Shown: positions 11,023 through 20,972, numbered from the stretch's first letter. The stretch is DNA of 64,000 bases from LD21 sp963715785 (GCA_963715785.1 OY970276.1:3410001-3474000), one strand, 5' to 3'. Translations and numbers: made by a program. The notes: generated by a model from the sequence alone, not told the origin.

Positions 11023-13029
11023 TTATTTACCAACTAATTTAAGGAAGTCTGGTTCGCTCATAATAGGGATGCCAAGCTCCTCAGCTTTCTCTTTCTTTGA
11101 TTCACCCATATTCTCTCCGGCAAGTATGAATGATGTATTACCGGATACCGACGACGCATTTCTGCCTCCATTTTTTTCAATTATTTCTTTGTATTCATCA
11201 CGGCTGTGTTTGCTGAATACTCCCGATATAACAATTGTCTTGCCATCCAGAGAATTCCCTTCTTTTACGGAAGCGCCCTCTTTACTGAACCTGATACCTG
11301 CTGCTTTCAGCTTTTTGATCATCTCGAGGTTATCCGCATCAGAGAAGTATGCAATTATGCTTGCAGCTATTTTAGGTCCTATTTCATTGATGCTTGTCAG
11401 CTGTTCAATATCTGCGTTTATCAGGTCATCAATTGTAGCGAATTTGGAGGATATCGTCTTGGCAACTGTCTCTCCGACATGACGTATGCCCAAAGCAAAC
11501 AGTACCCTGGGATAAGGTGTATTGACCGAGTTTCTGATGCTTTTTAATATATTGGATGCCGACTTTTCCCCAAGACGATCGAGAGGGGTAAGCTGTTCAA
11601 GCTTCAGATCGTAAAGATCGGAGATGTTTCTGATAAGATTTCTGCTGAAGAGCAGATCTACCGTTTCTTCTCCAAGACCATCAATATCCATTGCCTTGCG
11701 GCTTATAAAATGCTCTATCCTTCCTTTTATCTGAGGTGGGCAATGAAGATAATTGGGACAAAAATGATTCGCCTCGCCTTCATTCTTGATAAGTGCTGTT
11801 CCGCACTCCGGACAGTGTGTAATAAAAATTATTTTCTGGCTGTTATCATTTCTTAAGGAATGATCGACACCGACAATTTTTGGAATTATCTCGCCGCCCT
11901 TTTCAATATAAACCATATCATTCAGATGGAGATCAAGCAGCGCGATCTGGTCTTCATTGTGCAGGGTTGCCCGTCTGATGGTTGAACCTGAAAGAAAAAC
12001 CGGTTCAAGATTTGCCACAGGGGTAACATTGCCGGTTCTGCCAATCTGGAATGAAACCGACAATAATCGTGTTGTTGCTTCTTCAGCTTTATATTTGTAC
12101 GCGATTGCCCAACGCGGAGATTTGGCAGTGAATCCAAGTTCCTGCTGCTGGCTTAGCGAGTTGACTTTGATGACTACGCCGTCGGTATCATAAGGGAGGT
12201 TTTTTCGTTCCGAGTCCCAGTATGATATAAACTGAAGTACTTCATCAATGTTTTTGCAGAGTTTTATACTTTCAGCTACATTGAATCCCCAGCTTCTGGC
12301 CGTTTTCAGATTATCAAAGTGATTATTGTATGGCAGGTTCTCCGACAGGAGAAAATAGACCATGCAATCAAGAGATCTTGATGCCACAATTCTCGGATCA
12401 AGAAGTTTAAGAGTTCCTGCGGCTGCATTCCTGGGGTTTGCAAAAGGAGTAAGGTCTGCCCTGGTTCTGTCTTCATTCAGTTTGTTAAAAACAGCCCTTG
12501 GCATTAATATCTCACCCCTGATAACAAACTCATCAGGTATATCTTTATTCGCTATTTTTAAAGGAATAGTCTTAATAGTTTTTACATTCAGGGTAACATC
12601 ATCACCCTTATTTCCGTCTCCACGTGTTATTGCCCTGAAAAGCGAGCCATTTCTGTATATTATGCTTATGGAAGCCCCGTCAAACTTCGATTCGCATACA
12701 TACTCTATAGGTTGAGAAACAGATTTGCGTACCCTGTTGTCAAATTCCCTCAGTTCCTCTTCATTATAAGTGTTTCCAAGGGAAAGCATCGGATAGGTAT
12801 GCTCATACTGTACAAACTCCCTGGTTATATCGCTTCCAACTCTTCGGGTAGGTGATTCCTCACTGATGAATTCCGGGAATTTCTTTTCAAGTGCATTTAA
12901 TTCATTCAAAAGCAGGTCATACTCAAAATCCGAAATTGAGGGCTGATTTAATACATAATATTTCTCATTATGTCCTTCAATTTCCTTGCGTAGAATATCT
13001 ATTCTTGCTTTGGCTTCTGAGCGTTTCAT
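11023..13029 (-). CDS. ligA: NAD-dependent DNA ligase
   Basis: Seals nicks in DNA during replication and repair using NAD. All domains of the 668-residue family are present: Ia and the adenylation domain with nucleophile K115 in CESKFDGAS, an OB fold (about 320-400), a four-cysteine zinc finger (CPECG ... CPNYLHC, about 408-431), helix-hairpin-helix repeats (LGEKSASNI, LGIRHVGET, INEIGPKIA), and a C-terminal BRCT domain from about 590 (LDGKTIVISGVFSKHSRDEY). Start MKRSEAKARIDILRKEIEGH is the natural one. It heads the leftward ligA-DUF6913-dapA run. Confidence 0.97.
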   Translation of the reverse strand: MKRSEAKARIDILRKEIEGHNEKYYVLNQPSISDFEYDLLLNELNALEKKFPEFISEESPTRRVGSDITREFVQYEHTYPMLSLGNTYNEEELREFDNRVRKSVSQPIEYVCESKFDGASISIIYRNGSLFRAITRGDGNKGDDVTLNVKTIKTIPLKIANKDIPDEFVIRGEILMPRAVFNKLNEDRTRADLTPFANPRNAAAGTLKLLDPRIVASRSLDCMVYFLLSENLPYNNHFDNLKTARSWGFNVAESIKLCKNIDEVLQFISYWDSERKNLPYDTDGVVIKVNSLSQQQELGFTAKSPRWAIAYKYKAEEATTRLLSVSFQIGRTGNVTPVANLEPVFLSGSTIRRATLHNEDQIALLDLHLNDMVYIEKGGEIIPKIVGVDHSLRNDNSQKIIFITHCPECGTALIKNEGEANHFCPNYLHCPPQIKGRIEHFISRKAMDIDGLGEETVDLLFSRNLIRNISDLYDLKLEQLTPLDRLGEKSASNILKSIRNSVNTPYPRVLFALGIRHVGETVAKTISSKFATIDDLINADIEQLTSINEIGPKIAASIIAYFSDADNLEMIKKLKAAGIRFSKEGASVKEGNSLDGKTIVISGVFSKHSRDEYKEIIEKNGGRNASSVSGNTSFILAGENMGESKKEKAEELGIPIMSEPDFLKLVGK

Positions 13030-13076
13030 AGGGGATTTATATATTTAAGGAATCAGAAATCGGTTATCAGAAAAAT

Positions 13077-14213
13077 TTAATTCCAGACTCCCTCAATTGC
13101 ACTTCCGCATTTACTGCACTTCCCATCCCTGATATTATTGACCGAAATGCGGTAACCCTGCCTGGAAACAACAACAGAGTTACAGGTCGGGCAGATTGTA
13201 TCTGAGATTTCATTGCCCGGGGCATTTCCTGTATAAACATATTTCAGTCCTTCTCCTCTTGCAATATTATAAGCACGGTTCAGTATTTCAACAGGTGTTG
13301 GAGGCAATTGTTCAAGCTTGTGTAAAGGATAAAATCGGCTGAAATGAAGTGGCGTATTTTTGAATCCATTATCGCTCAGCCACTTGCACATCCTGCCAAT
13401 TTCATCCTGGTTATCTGTCCAGTCAGGAATAATAAGGTTTGTTATCTCGAGCCATACTCCGCTGTCTTTAAATACTTTGAGTGAATCAAGCACAGGCTGA
13501 AGCTTTCCTCCCGTTAATTTAAGATAGGTACTTTCAGTGAAAGCTTTCAGATCAATATTGGTAGCATCGAGAACTGTACAAAGATGTTTCAATGGCTCAG
13601 GGTTAATGTATCCGTTTGATTTGAAGATATTTTTTACCCCGGCTTTTCTTGCAAGTGCCGCTGTTTCATATACATATTCATAAAAAGTGACAGGCTCTGA
13701 ATATGTGTATGCTATTGACTGACAGCTATTATTGGCACATTCTTCAACAACTTTTCCAGGCATGAGATCAAAATTCCTTGTTTTATCCGGACTGGTTTGG
13801 GATATTGTCCAGTTCTGACAATTAAGACAAACAAGATTGCAGCCGGCAGTAGCAATTGAAAATGCTTTTGATCCGGGAAGGAAGTGATATAACGGCTTCT
13901 TTTCAACAGGATCGACATTTACACTACATGGATTTCCAAATGCCATCGTATACAGCTTCGAGTTATGCACAATCCGGTTATTGCATTTGCTTAATTCACC
14001 CTCCTTCAGAACACATTCGTTCGGACAGATCCTGCACATGATTCCACGCGCTGTTTCCTCCTGGTACAACGCAAGTTTCCTGTAAACAGATTGTTCTTCC
14101 CGGGCAGTCTCCGGAAATAATGCTTTACAGGGAAAGCACATCAGTCCAGCCGATAATGCCAATGATTTTTTCAGGAAATCACGTTTGCTGAAATCACATT
14201 TCTTTTTGTGCAT
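13077..14213 (-). CDS. amrS: AmmeMemoRadiSam system radical SAM enzyme, with Tat-like leader
   Basis: A 378-residue radical SAM protein of the AmrS family, which co-occurs with Memo and AMMECR1 proteins; its reaction is unknown. The cluster motif CNLVCLNC (C125, C129, C132) fits CxxxCxxC. Additional cysteines precede it (CRICPNEC, 60-67, and C77), and two CxxC pairs at the C-terminus (CPTCN, CSKCG) could bind zinc or iron. The N-terminus reads SKRDFLKKSLALSAGLMCF, a twin-arginine-type leader with KR in place of RR and a hydrophobic stretch, suggesting export in folded form. The partner Memo-AMMECR1 protein is encoded at 19467-20972 on the same strand. The gene ends 47 bp before ligA. Confidence 0.88.
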   Translation of the reverse strand: MHKKKCDFSKRDFLKKSLALSAGLMCFPCKALFPETAREEQSVYRKLALYQEETARGIMCRICPNECVLKEGELSKCNNRIVHNSKLYTMAFGNPCSVNVDPVEKKPLYHFLPGSKAFSIATAGCNLVCLNCQNWTISQTSPDKTRNFDLMPGKVVEECANNSCQSIAYTYSEPVTFYEYVYETAALARKAGVKNIFKSNGYINPEPLKHLCTVLDATNIDLKAFTESTYLKLTGGKLQPVLDSLKVFKDSGVWLEITNLIIPDWTDNQDEIGRMCKWLSDNGFKNTPLHFSRFYPLHKLEQLPPTPVEILNRAYNIARGEGLKYVYTGNAPGNEISDTICPTCNSVVVSRQGYRISVNNIRDGKCSKCGSAIEGVWN

Positions 14214-14449
14214 CTCATTACTGATAATTACTCTTCAAATGCCTCATACAAATATACAATTTTCCGGAAGCACGCCAGGGGAAAAAGCCGGTCAGCCAGA
14301 CTTTTAAAAATCATTTTCCTTTACACATACGAGCTTTGATTGAAGAGTAATCCTGATTAACACTTTCTTAAAACGAAATAAGAAGGTGTATTTCACGCAG
14401 CAAAAGAAAAAAACTTAAGTCTGTTTAGTAATGATTATACAATTAACGA

Positions 14450-16846
14450 ATGAAAAAAAACCAGATTATTGTCGCTTTCCGCCGGTTTTCCCGGAACAAA
14501 ATGTCATCAATCATAAAACTTATAAGTTTAACCATCGGAATGGTTTGCTTTTCCCTGATAGCTATTTATGTTTATTACGAACTTAGTTTCGACCGCTTCA
14601 ATAAACATGCAGATGAAATTGCCAGGGTCACTATGGAATACTCTGTAAATGGTGCCCGTAATCAATGGGCAGTAACCGGAACCAAGGCAGGGCCAGAACT
14701 GCAGCGTACATTCCCGTCTGTGAAATCCTCCGTCAGGATGATCAGAAATTCGAAAGTGGTTAAAAATAAGAACATTATCTATAACGAGAAGAATTTTCTG
14801 TTCGTCGATTCAGGCTTTCTGAAGATATTTACTTTTCCAATTATTGAAGGGTCGGCGACAGATGCTCTTGATGGCCCTGGCAAAATAGTACTGACACGAT
14901 CTATGTCAAAAAAGTATTTTGGGAATGATGATCCGCTTGGAAAGAGTCTTATTATTGATGGCAATCAGAATTATACTATTTCCGGCATTGTTGAAGATGT
15001 GCCAGATAATTCACAGATAAAATTTGATTTTCTTGCATCGTTCGTCAATCTCGATGTTTCTAAAACCGAAGAATGGTTTTCTGCCAATTATTTTACTTTT
15101 CTTTTACTTGAAAACGGTACTGATATCGGAGACCTTGATAATAAGATTGATAGCTATATGAAGGAGATCAGCCTTAAAGAGAAAGACTTATCGGGAATTG
15201 ATTATTTTACTCTGCACCTTGAACCTTTAAAACGCGTTCACCTGCATTCAAATCTGGACGGCCTTGTTCCTAATACGCCGTTTGTTTATATCTATGTTCT
15301 TATCATTATTGCAATACTCATTATTTTGATCGCCTGTATTAATTATTCAAACATTGCGATTGCGCAGGTCTCGGGAAAAAGAACAGAAATCGGGATCAGA
15401 AAATTATTGGGAGCAGCGGATTCACAATTATTCATTCAATTAGTCGGAGAATCCGGAATGCTTACACTAATCGCAGCAATACTTTCAGTTATTGGAACTT
15501 TGGTCTTGCTGCCTTATTTCAGCATTCTTACCGGAAGAATTTTTACCAGCTCTTTGCTTTTTCAACCGGTTATAATCGGGACGATATTTATTTTATGTGT
15601 CTTGGTAAGTTTGATTGCAGGAGCATATCCGGCAATGATCATTTCAGGCCATACTCTGAATAATATTCTGAAACCCGGGTCTCTTTTAGCCGTCTCAGGA
15701 GGGAAATTCAGGAAATCTCTTATAATATTCCAATTTGTAATATCAATTGTGCTGATTATTGCCACTATTATTATCCAGCAACAAAGATCATTTATGCAAC
15801 ATATAAATCTGGGGTATGATAAAACCAAAGTGATTTTTCTTCCGATCGGTGCACATGATTGGCCCGGTTATTATAATCTTAAAGCTGAATTAAAAAAAGA
15901 CCCCTTTGTTGAGGAAGTCAGTGCCGGTAACACAACGCCTGTAAATATCACTTGGACAAGTGTCATGAGTGCTGCCACTGAAACCGGTAAGAAACAATTT
16001 AATACAAGGGCAATCCCTGTGGACCTTGATTTCATTCAAACTCTGGGCATTAAAATATTAGCAGGCTCTGACTTTAATGAATCTGACCTTCAACAGGTGA
16101 AAGCCTTGAAAAATGCCGACGGTTTTAAATATAGCATGATCCTGAATGAGACTGCAGTAAAAGAAATCGGATGGACTCCTGAAGAGAGTATTGGCCGCCA
16201 GGTGGATATTGGATTTAAAGGAACTGTAAAAGCGGTAGTTAAAGATTTTCATTTAGCTTCCTTGCATGAACCTGTTAAGCCATTGGCTATTTTTCTTCTT
16301 GATCAATATCAGAAAGTGATCCTGGTAAAAATTAGTGGCAATGATGTTCCTTCTGCCTTATCATCCATTAAAAAAATCTGGAATGGACGGATGATGGACA
16401 GACCTTTTGAGTATCATTTTCTCGATGAGGAATATGATACTCTGTACAAAAACGAACAGAATACAGCACGTATATTCAGTACCTTTTCCGCGATAACAAT
16501 CCTGCTGGCGTGTCTTGGATTATTTGGTATCGTAGCAATAATGACTGTTCAACGCACAAAAGAAATCGGTATCAGGAAAATAATGGGTGCTACCGGTGTA
16601 AATATCGTTATGCATATTTTTGCGGATTATCTCAAACCGGTATTTATAGCATATATTATTTCGGTTCCACTGGCTTTTTATTTTACAAATAAATGGCTTC
16701 ATGGTTTTGCTTACCATATTGCCATACCTGTTTGGGCCTTTATCATAAGCGGGCTATTCTGTATAGCTATTTCAGTGGCAACCATAAGTATCCAGTCTCT
16801 GAAAGCAGCTCTTTCAAATCCTGTTGATTCACTGAGAAACGAATAA
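14450..16846 (+). CDS. FtsX-like ABC transporter permease (MacB family)
   Basis: A 798-residue inner-membrane permease with two copies of the MacB/FtsX architecture. It has a first TM helix near 20-42, a periplasmic MacB-PCD domain (about 50-270), three TM helices near 285-390, a second TM near 425-445, a second periplasmic domain (about 460-670) and three closing TM helices. The motif around KEIGIRKIMGATGVNIV and the matching EIGIRKLLGAADSQL are the conserved cytoplasmic coupling segments of this family. No ATPase gene is next to it, which is common for these Bacteroidota permeases. It stands alone on the plus strand inside the AmmeMemoRadiSam locus; whether it belongs to that system is not shown. 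Confidence 0.9.
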   Translation: MKKNQIIVAFRRFSRNKMSSIIKLISLTIGMVCFSLIAIYVYYELSFDRFNKHADEIARVTMEYSVNGARNQWAVTGTKAGPELQRTFPSVKSSVRMIRNSKVVKNKNIIYNEKNFLFVDSGFLKIFTFPIIEGSATDALDGPGKIVLTRSMSKKYFGNDDPLGKSLIIDGNQNYTISGIVEDVPDNSQIKFDFLASFVNLDVSKTEEWFSANYFTFLLLENGTDIGDLDNKIDSYMKEISLKEKDLSGIDYFTLHLEPLKRVHLHSNLDGLVPNTPFVYIYVLIIIAILIILIACINYSNIAIAQVSGKRTEIGIRKLLGAADSQLFIQLVGESGMLTLIAAILSVIGTLVLLPYFSILTGRIFTSSLLFQPVIIGTIFILCVLVSLIAGAYPAMIISGHTLNNILKPGSLLAVSGGKFRKSLIIFQFVISIVLIIATIIIQQQRSFMQHINLGYDKTKVIFLPIGAHDWPGYYNLKAELKKDPFVEEVSAGNTTPVNITWTSVMSAATETGKKQFNTRAIPVDLDFIQTLGIKILAGSDFNESDLQQVKALKNADGFKYSMILNETAVKEIGWTPEESIGRQVDIGFKGTVKAVVKDFHLASLHEPVKPLAIFLLDQYQKVILVKISGNDVPSALSSIKKIWNGRMMDRPFEYHFLDEEYDTLYKNEQNTARIFSTFSAITILLACLGLFGIVAIMTVQRTKEIGIRKIMGATGVNIVMHIFADYLKPVFIAYIISVPLAFYFTNKWLHGFAYHIAIPVWAFIISGLFCIAISVATISIQSLKAALSNPVDSLRNE

Positions 16847-16924
16847 AATGATGGGATAATAATCAGATTGCAATAGTTTGATTCAGGAATGGCTATTTGC
16901 TAATTGCTTTATTTGAATCTGCAG

Positions 16925-19369
16925 TTATTCTGTCTTGAGTGCCGTATTGCTGAATATGCTGATAAGAATCCCTGTAAAAACCAGTGCGGATAGCAAAAAT
17001 ATAGAAATTCTTATTCCAAATGCGGGAATAAATATGCCTGAGATAAATATAAAACCGAATGCAGATCCCGCCAGATCAGCGCTGTATACAGCCGGAGATG
17101 AGGAAAATTCTTTGCCTTTGGCCTTAAGTGTAAGTTCATTAAATACCTGGCCGGTTATAAATGCAGGTAAAAAGCCCGAAGCGATAATTAACATGACCTG
17201 GAGAAAAACACCTTTCAGTTCTATCATGAAATTGTAGGTTATCCCAAAAATGATATAGAATATTACCAGGAAGAGAAGCTTGCTTCCGGGTGAAATATTA
17301 TTGAGGAAACTGCTATTAATTCCTGACCCGACAGCCAGTCCGGTCATCAACCCTGCAATAATAAGTCCGGTCAGCTGATACATGTTCCCTATCATTATTT
17401 GCAGACTCATAAGGATAATAATCTCAAAACCTGCCAGGGAGGCAGCAGTGAAATACATAGGCATATTTCTTCTTTTGACAGTGACAGAAGGGAGTGCGAA
17501 GACCAGCATCATCAATATAATTGCAGGTATCTTCTCGCCCCGCGTCTTGCTGAACTGATACGATTGTGAATGCAAACATGCCACAGGGAATGCCTGTGTA
17601 TTTGGTTTTGCATTACGGTCAATGAGTGAATTTACCTCATCTGATTTTTTTTCAATAAGATCATCATCCAGATAGTCGGAACATACATAGATATTTTTTA
17701 TTTGTCTTTTTTCTGTCATCCGGCAGAATGATAATGATATAGGCTGATCTGAAGCGAGAAAATAAAGCTTATTTCCCACTACAGGCTTTACATATTTGAA
17801 ATGTGCAGCAAGGCTGTTATACACCGACGAATAAAGAATCAAAGATTCCTTATTGACATAATTGTCACCTGGTCCGGGAGAACACATGAACACGCCATTA
17901 ACCGTAAGCCTGTATTTCACTGCTCTGAAAAATTCACTGGTATAATACCTGTTCAAAAGCAAAGTGGAAGGAGGAGGAACCATCAGTATAATAACATCGG
18001 CTGACTCATCTGAGTTCCGTATATATGTGTAGGGATCTGTATTCAGCCTGGCTACCTTACCCGTGAATAACCCGCTGGCAGTGTCTTCATACCGGGAAAG
18101 GAACGGATCTCTTTCAATATAAATTATTCTGCTGACAGGATATTTCAGCACCTCGGGTATATGCGACCGGGGTGATCCTGATATGAGAATCACAGTGTGA
18201 GGGGCATCACTCTGGAGCATGGCATAGTGTATATCCTCTTCCCTTTCCGTAACATCATCATTGTAAGCAAGAAGCCGTTGATTGTAGTAAAGGCTCTCTT
18301 CTCCCTTATATTTTCCCTTTGTTATATTGCCATATGGAGTATCTGAAGTTGCTGTGACTTTGACTGCCGGAAGCAAAATCTGCCTGAATATCAAGTCGGG
18401 ATTTGAAAGAAGTATAAATGCCGCTGCAAAAAGTATAAATAATTTGAATGAAATTTCAGTTTTAGTGTTTTTGATATAGAATGCCACGACTGCATATGTT
18501 ACTGAAAGTAATATTATCAGAAGCAATAATTTATAGGTGCTGAGTACCCCGGCACTGAAAATTGCAATTACAATACCGGCAACAATGCCTCCGGTAGTCT
18601 CTACCGAAAATGATTTTCCTGGTATTATACTATTTATCTCGCCTGCATTTCTGATCAGCTTTATAAAAGTAAATCCTGATACGAGACAAAATGGGATGAG
18701 TACGAGGAAAGTGTATATTATAGCTGCCAGAAATGAAGGAGACTCGCCGGGATTTAAGAATACCCGTGAAAGAAAAAGCATAATAAGGAGCGAAACCAGC
18801 GGACTGAATGAAAATACAAGATTTATCTTCCGGATATCATAGAGTTCAGACCTTCCGGCCAGCGAGGCGCCAATTGCAGATCCGATGAGCCATGATGCCA
18901 GGAATGAACCCGTTATGAGCTCATAACCGCCGGTAACATTCATAATTTCTCTCATCATGAGAAATTGTATGGAAGAGCTGACAAAACCGATAATAAACAG
19001 ATTGGTTTTTATTGTAATGGCAGTAAATTCCTGATATCCGGCGTTTTTGTTCTTTATCACTGGCCCCGTTAACAGCTTCCCATAGTAATTCAGGTGCCAT
19101 GTCAGGTGGAACAAACCGGTAATAGCCAATCCCGTTCCAATCTCAACATGCCACTTCAGCACTGATTTGATAAAGGGAAGGTTCCATTTATAATTTACCT
19201 GCAGGGCAAGAAATATGCCAGCCATAGCCGTAACTATAAATGCTGCACCAAGCAGGGTGTTCCAAAATTTTCTATGAAGCTGAAGGGAGTAAAAACCCAG
19301 CTTGTAAAAAACGTAGCTTATTAAATATAATAGTATTGCAGTAAGGCAAGTGCTAATTACATGATACAT
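16925..19369 (-). CDS. Membrane-embedded spermidine synthase-like protein
   Basis: An 814-residue polytopic protein. The first 110 residues carry three TM helices and two histidine-containing stretches (KWHVEIG and FHLTWHLNYYGK) that recall cytochrome-b-like or ferric-reductase membrane domains. A set of transporter-like helices follows (about 120-345), then a soluble spermidine-synthase-like Rossmann domain (about 350-560) and another helix bundle to the end. In the soluble domain DTPYGNITKGKY, EREEDIHYAML and NRYYTSEFF match the family, but the usual glycine-rich SAM motif is replaced by LISGSPRSH, so ordinary aminopropyl transfer is doubtful. It lies between the Memo-AMMECR1 gene (98 bp upstream) and amrS on the same strand, an association that I recall from other Bacteroidota. 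Substrate unknown. Confidence 0.78.
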   Translation of the reverse strand: MYHVISTCLTAILLYLISYVFYKLGFYSLQLHRKFWNTLLGAAFIVTAMAGIFLALQVNYKWNLPFIKSVLKWHVEIGTGLAITGLFHLTWHLNYYGKLLTGPVIKNKNAGYQEFTAITIKTNLFIIGFVSSSIQFLMMREIMNVTGGYELITGSFLASWLIGSAIGASLAGRSELYDIRKINLVFSFSPLVSLLIMLFLSRVFLNPGESPSFLAAIIYTFLVLIPFCLVSGFTFIKLIRNAGEINSIIPGKSFSVETTGGIVAGIVIAIFSAGVLSTYKLLLLIILLSVTYAVVAFYIKNTKTEISFKLFILFAAAFILLSNPDLIFRQILLPAVKVTATSDTPYGNITKGKYKGEESLYYNQRLLAYNDDVTEREEDIHYAMLQSDAPHTVILISGSPRSHIPEVLKYPVSRIIYIERDPFLSRYEDTASGLFTGKVARLNTDPYTYIRNSDESADVIILMVPPPSTLLLNRYYTSEFFRAVKYRLTVNGVFMCSPGPGDNYVNKESLILYSSVYNSLAAHFKYVKPVVGNKLYFLASDQPISLSFCRMTEKRQIKNIYVCSDYLDDDLIEKKSDEVNSLIDRNAKPNTQAFPVACLHSQSYQFSKTRGEKIPAIILMMLVFALPSVTVKRRNMPMYFTAASLAGFEIIILMSLQIMIGNMYQLTGLIIAGLMTGLAVGSGINSSFLNNISPGSKLLFLVIFYIIFGITYNFMIELKGVFLQVMLIIASGFLPAFITGQVFNELTLKAKGKEFSSSPAVYSADLAGSAFGFIFISGIFIPAFGIRISIFLLSALVFTGILISIFSNTALKTE

Positions 19370-19426
19370 ATTTAAGTGCCTGAAGTGCCTATGGTGTTAA
19401 TCTCTCAGTCCCCCGGTTCTTTTCTG

Positions 19427-19466
19427 TCTCTACGTCTCTACGTCTCTCAGTCTCTCAGTCTCTCAG
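19427..19466. repeat. 8-bp tandem array abutting the Memo-AMMECR1 stop codon
   Basis: Five in-register 8-bp units (plus strand TCTCTACG x2, TCTCTCAG x3) end exactly one base before the stop codon of the minus-strand gene at 19467. In the sense direction the units read CTGAGAGA and CGTAGAGA, so each carries TGA or TAG. One further unit stands at 19401-19408 in the same 8-bp register. Confidence 0.9.
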
Positions 19467-20972
19467 TCATTTAGCTTCCTCCAGAACAACTCCTTCATAG
19501 ATAAATATTTCCGCATCTTTCCATCCATCCCAACCTAATCCGGCTTTATCACGTGAGGTATAACCGAGGAACTCCTCAAGGGTCCAACCGTTCTCAGTTG
19601 CAACCTGGGGAAGCATCGTTCCTGCCTTATTGCCCTTTTTTATATAAATCCCATCTTTCCCTAAAATAATCTCATTGATATTGTTTATTTTTTTCAATGG
19701 TCCAAGTACGGTAATTTCTACATCCGTGTTTTTATATTCTTTTTTGGTGAGAGGAGGAAACCGGGGATCCTCAAATGCCGATGATTCAGCTGATTCCTGG
19801 ACCACCTTATAAAGTGGTTCTGAAGAAACGAACCTGCCTATGCAACCTCTTAAATTACCATTGATCTTTAAGGTAACAAAAGCGCCCAATGGTTTATTTA
19901 GGACTTCGGGAATTGTCTTGTCATCCGTCTCATATTTTGGTTTGTTATCAAGTTTAGCTTCAATGCTGCCTCTGGCAATCGCGAACAATTGCTTTTTTTC
20001 GGAAGCTGTGAAGGCAATACTGTTCTCTGATCCCTGAAGTGCAGAAGGACCCGGCTGTTTAACAGTCATAACGAGGGCATTGTATCCAACGACCTCGCTT
20101 TTACCACCGCTTGGTGAATCTCCTGAATTGCAATAATCTACGAGTTTTATTACAAGATTCTTATTTCCTTCGGCCAGATCGAGTAGGGCAAGCCCGGAAG
20201 TCCAGCCGCACATACTGGTGACAAGTCCATGAATATGTTTTGAAGCGTTTCTGGCGAGTGTTGCCAGAAATGTATCAGGATTACCGGAAATTAAGGCAAG
20301 GGCAGTTAAGCTGTCATTAATGACGGCGTCTTCATAAGAGGGGTAATGAGAAAAGTCACTGCTTATGACAAACAGATTATCAGGAGTAAACCATGGCCTG
20401 AGAGCTTCTGCAATGCTTTTTACCGTATTTTCATTGTCAGTTCCGATTATCACTGGCACAATAGGAGGCAAATTCTTAAAGTAATACTGAATAAAAGGCA
20501 ACTGGTTCTCTATGCTGTGCTCCTGCAGGTGAGCAGTAACCGGAAAATTAAAAACCTTATTGTTTTTTATGAGCTTATTGGCAATTTCTTTATTTACAGG
20601 CACTTTCCCCAGGGGTGTAATGTAATCGCCGCAATTATAAACGGAAGCACCGTCGAAATACATCACATGACTTGATCCGATAATAAATATATTTTTATAT
20701 ACTGCATTTTTGGGAATAGCTGAAAATGCAGCTGCAGAAATGCCCCCTGAAAAAATATATCCGGCATGTGGACTGATGATCGCTCGTACTTCCTGATTGC
20801 CTGAAGACTTTTTGCATGTTTCGAATAGGTCCGATAGTTCTTTTGTCAGGGTTTCCTTGTCGGCGGGGTAGAATCTTCCTGCCGCAACCGGCTGCCTGTC
20901 GGTTGTGATATTCTGGGAAAAGGTTTCCATGATAGTAAGTATTGAGAGCAAAACAATGAATACTGCTCGCAT
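19467..20972 (-). CDS. AmmeMemoRadiSam system protein: secreted Memo-AMMECR1 fusion
   Basis: A 501-residue two-domain protein. A signal peptide (MRAVFIVLLSILTIMETFSQ) leads into a Memo domain from about 25 to 300 (PVAAGRFYPADKETL, ISPHAGYIFSGGISAAAF, SSDFSHYPSYEDAV, MCGWTSGLALL). The AMMECR1 domain covers about 325-500 (GAFVTLKINGNLRGCIG, AFEDPRFPPLTKKEY, VATENGWTLEEFLGYTSRDK). Memo is related to class III extradiol dioxygenases and keeps metal-site-like histidines (PHAG, SHY). With the radical SAM protein at 13077-14213 it makes up an AmmeMemoRadiSam system whose biochemical role is unknown. The signal peptide places it in the periplasm. Its stop codon is followed at once by the 8-bp array. 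Confidence 0.9.
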   Translation of the reverse strand: MRAVFIVLLSILTIMETFSQNITTDRQPVAAGRFYPADKETLTKELSDLFETCKKSSGNQEVRAIISPHAGYIFSGGISAAAFSAIPKNAVYKNIFIIGSSHVMYFDGASVYNCGDYITPLGKVPVNKEIANKLIKNNKVFNFPVTAHLQEHSIENQLPFIQYYFKNLPPIVPVIIGTDNENTVKSIAEALRPWFTPDNLFVISSDFSHYPSYEDAVINDSLTALALISGNPDTFLATLARNASKHIHGLVTSMCGWTSGLALLDLAEGNKNLVIKLVDYCNSGDSPSGGKSEVVGYNALVMTVKQPGPSALQGSENSIAFTASEKKQLFAIARGSIEAKLDNKPKYETDDKTIPEVLNKPLGAFVTLKINGNLRGCIGRFVSSEPLYKVVQESAESSAFEDPRFPPLTKKEYKNTDVEITVLGPLKKINNINEIILGKDGIYIKKGNKAGTMLPQVATENGWTLEEFLGYTSRDKAGLGWDGWKDAEIFIYEGVVLEEAK

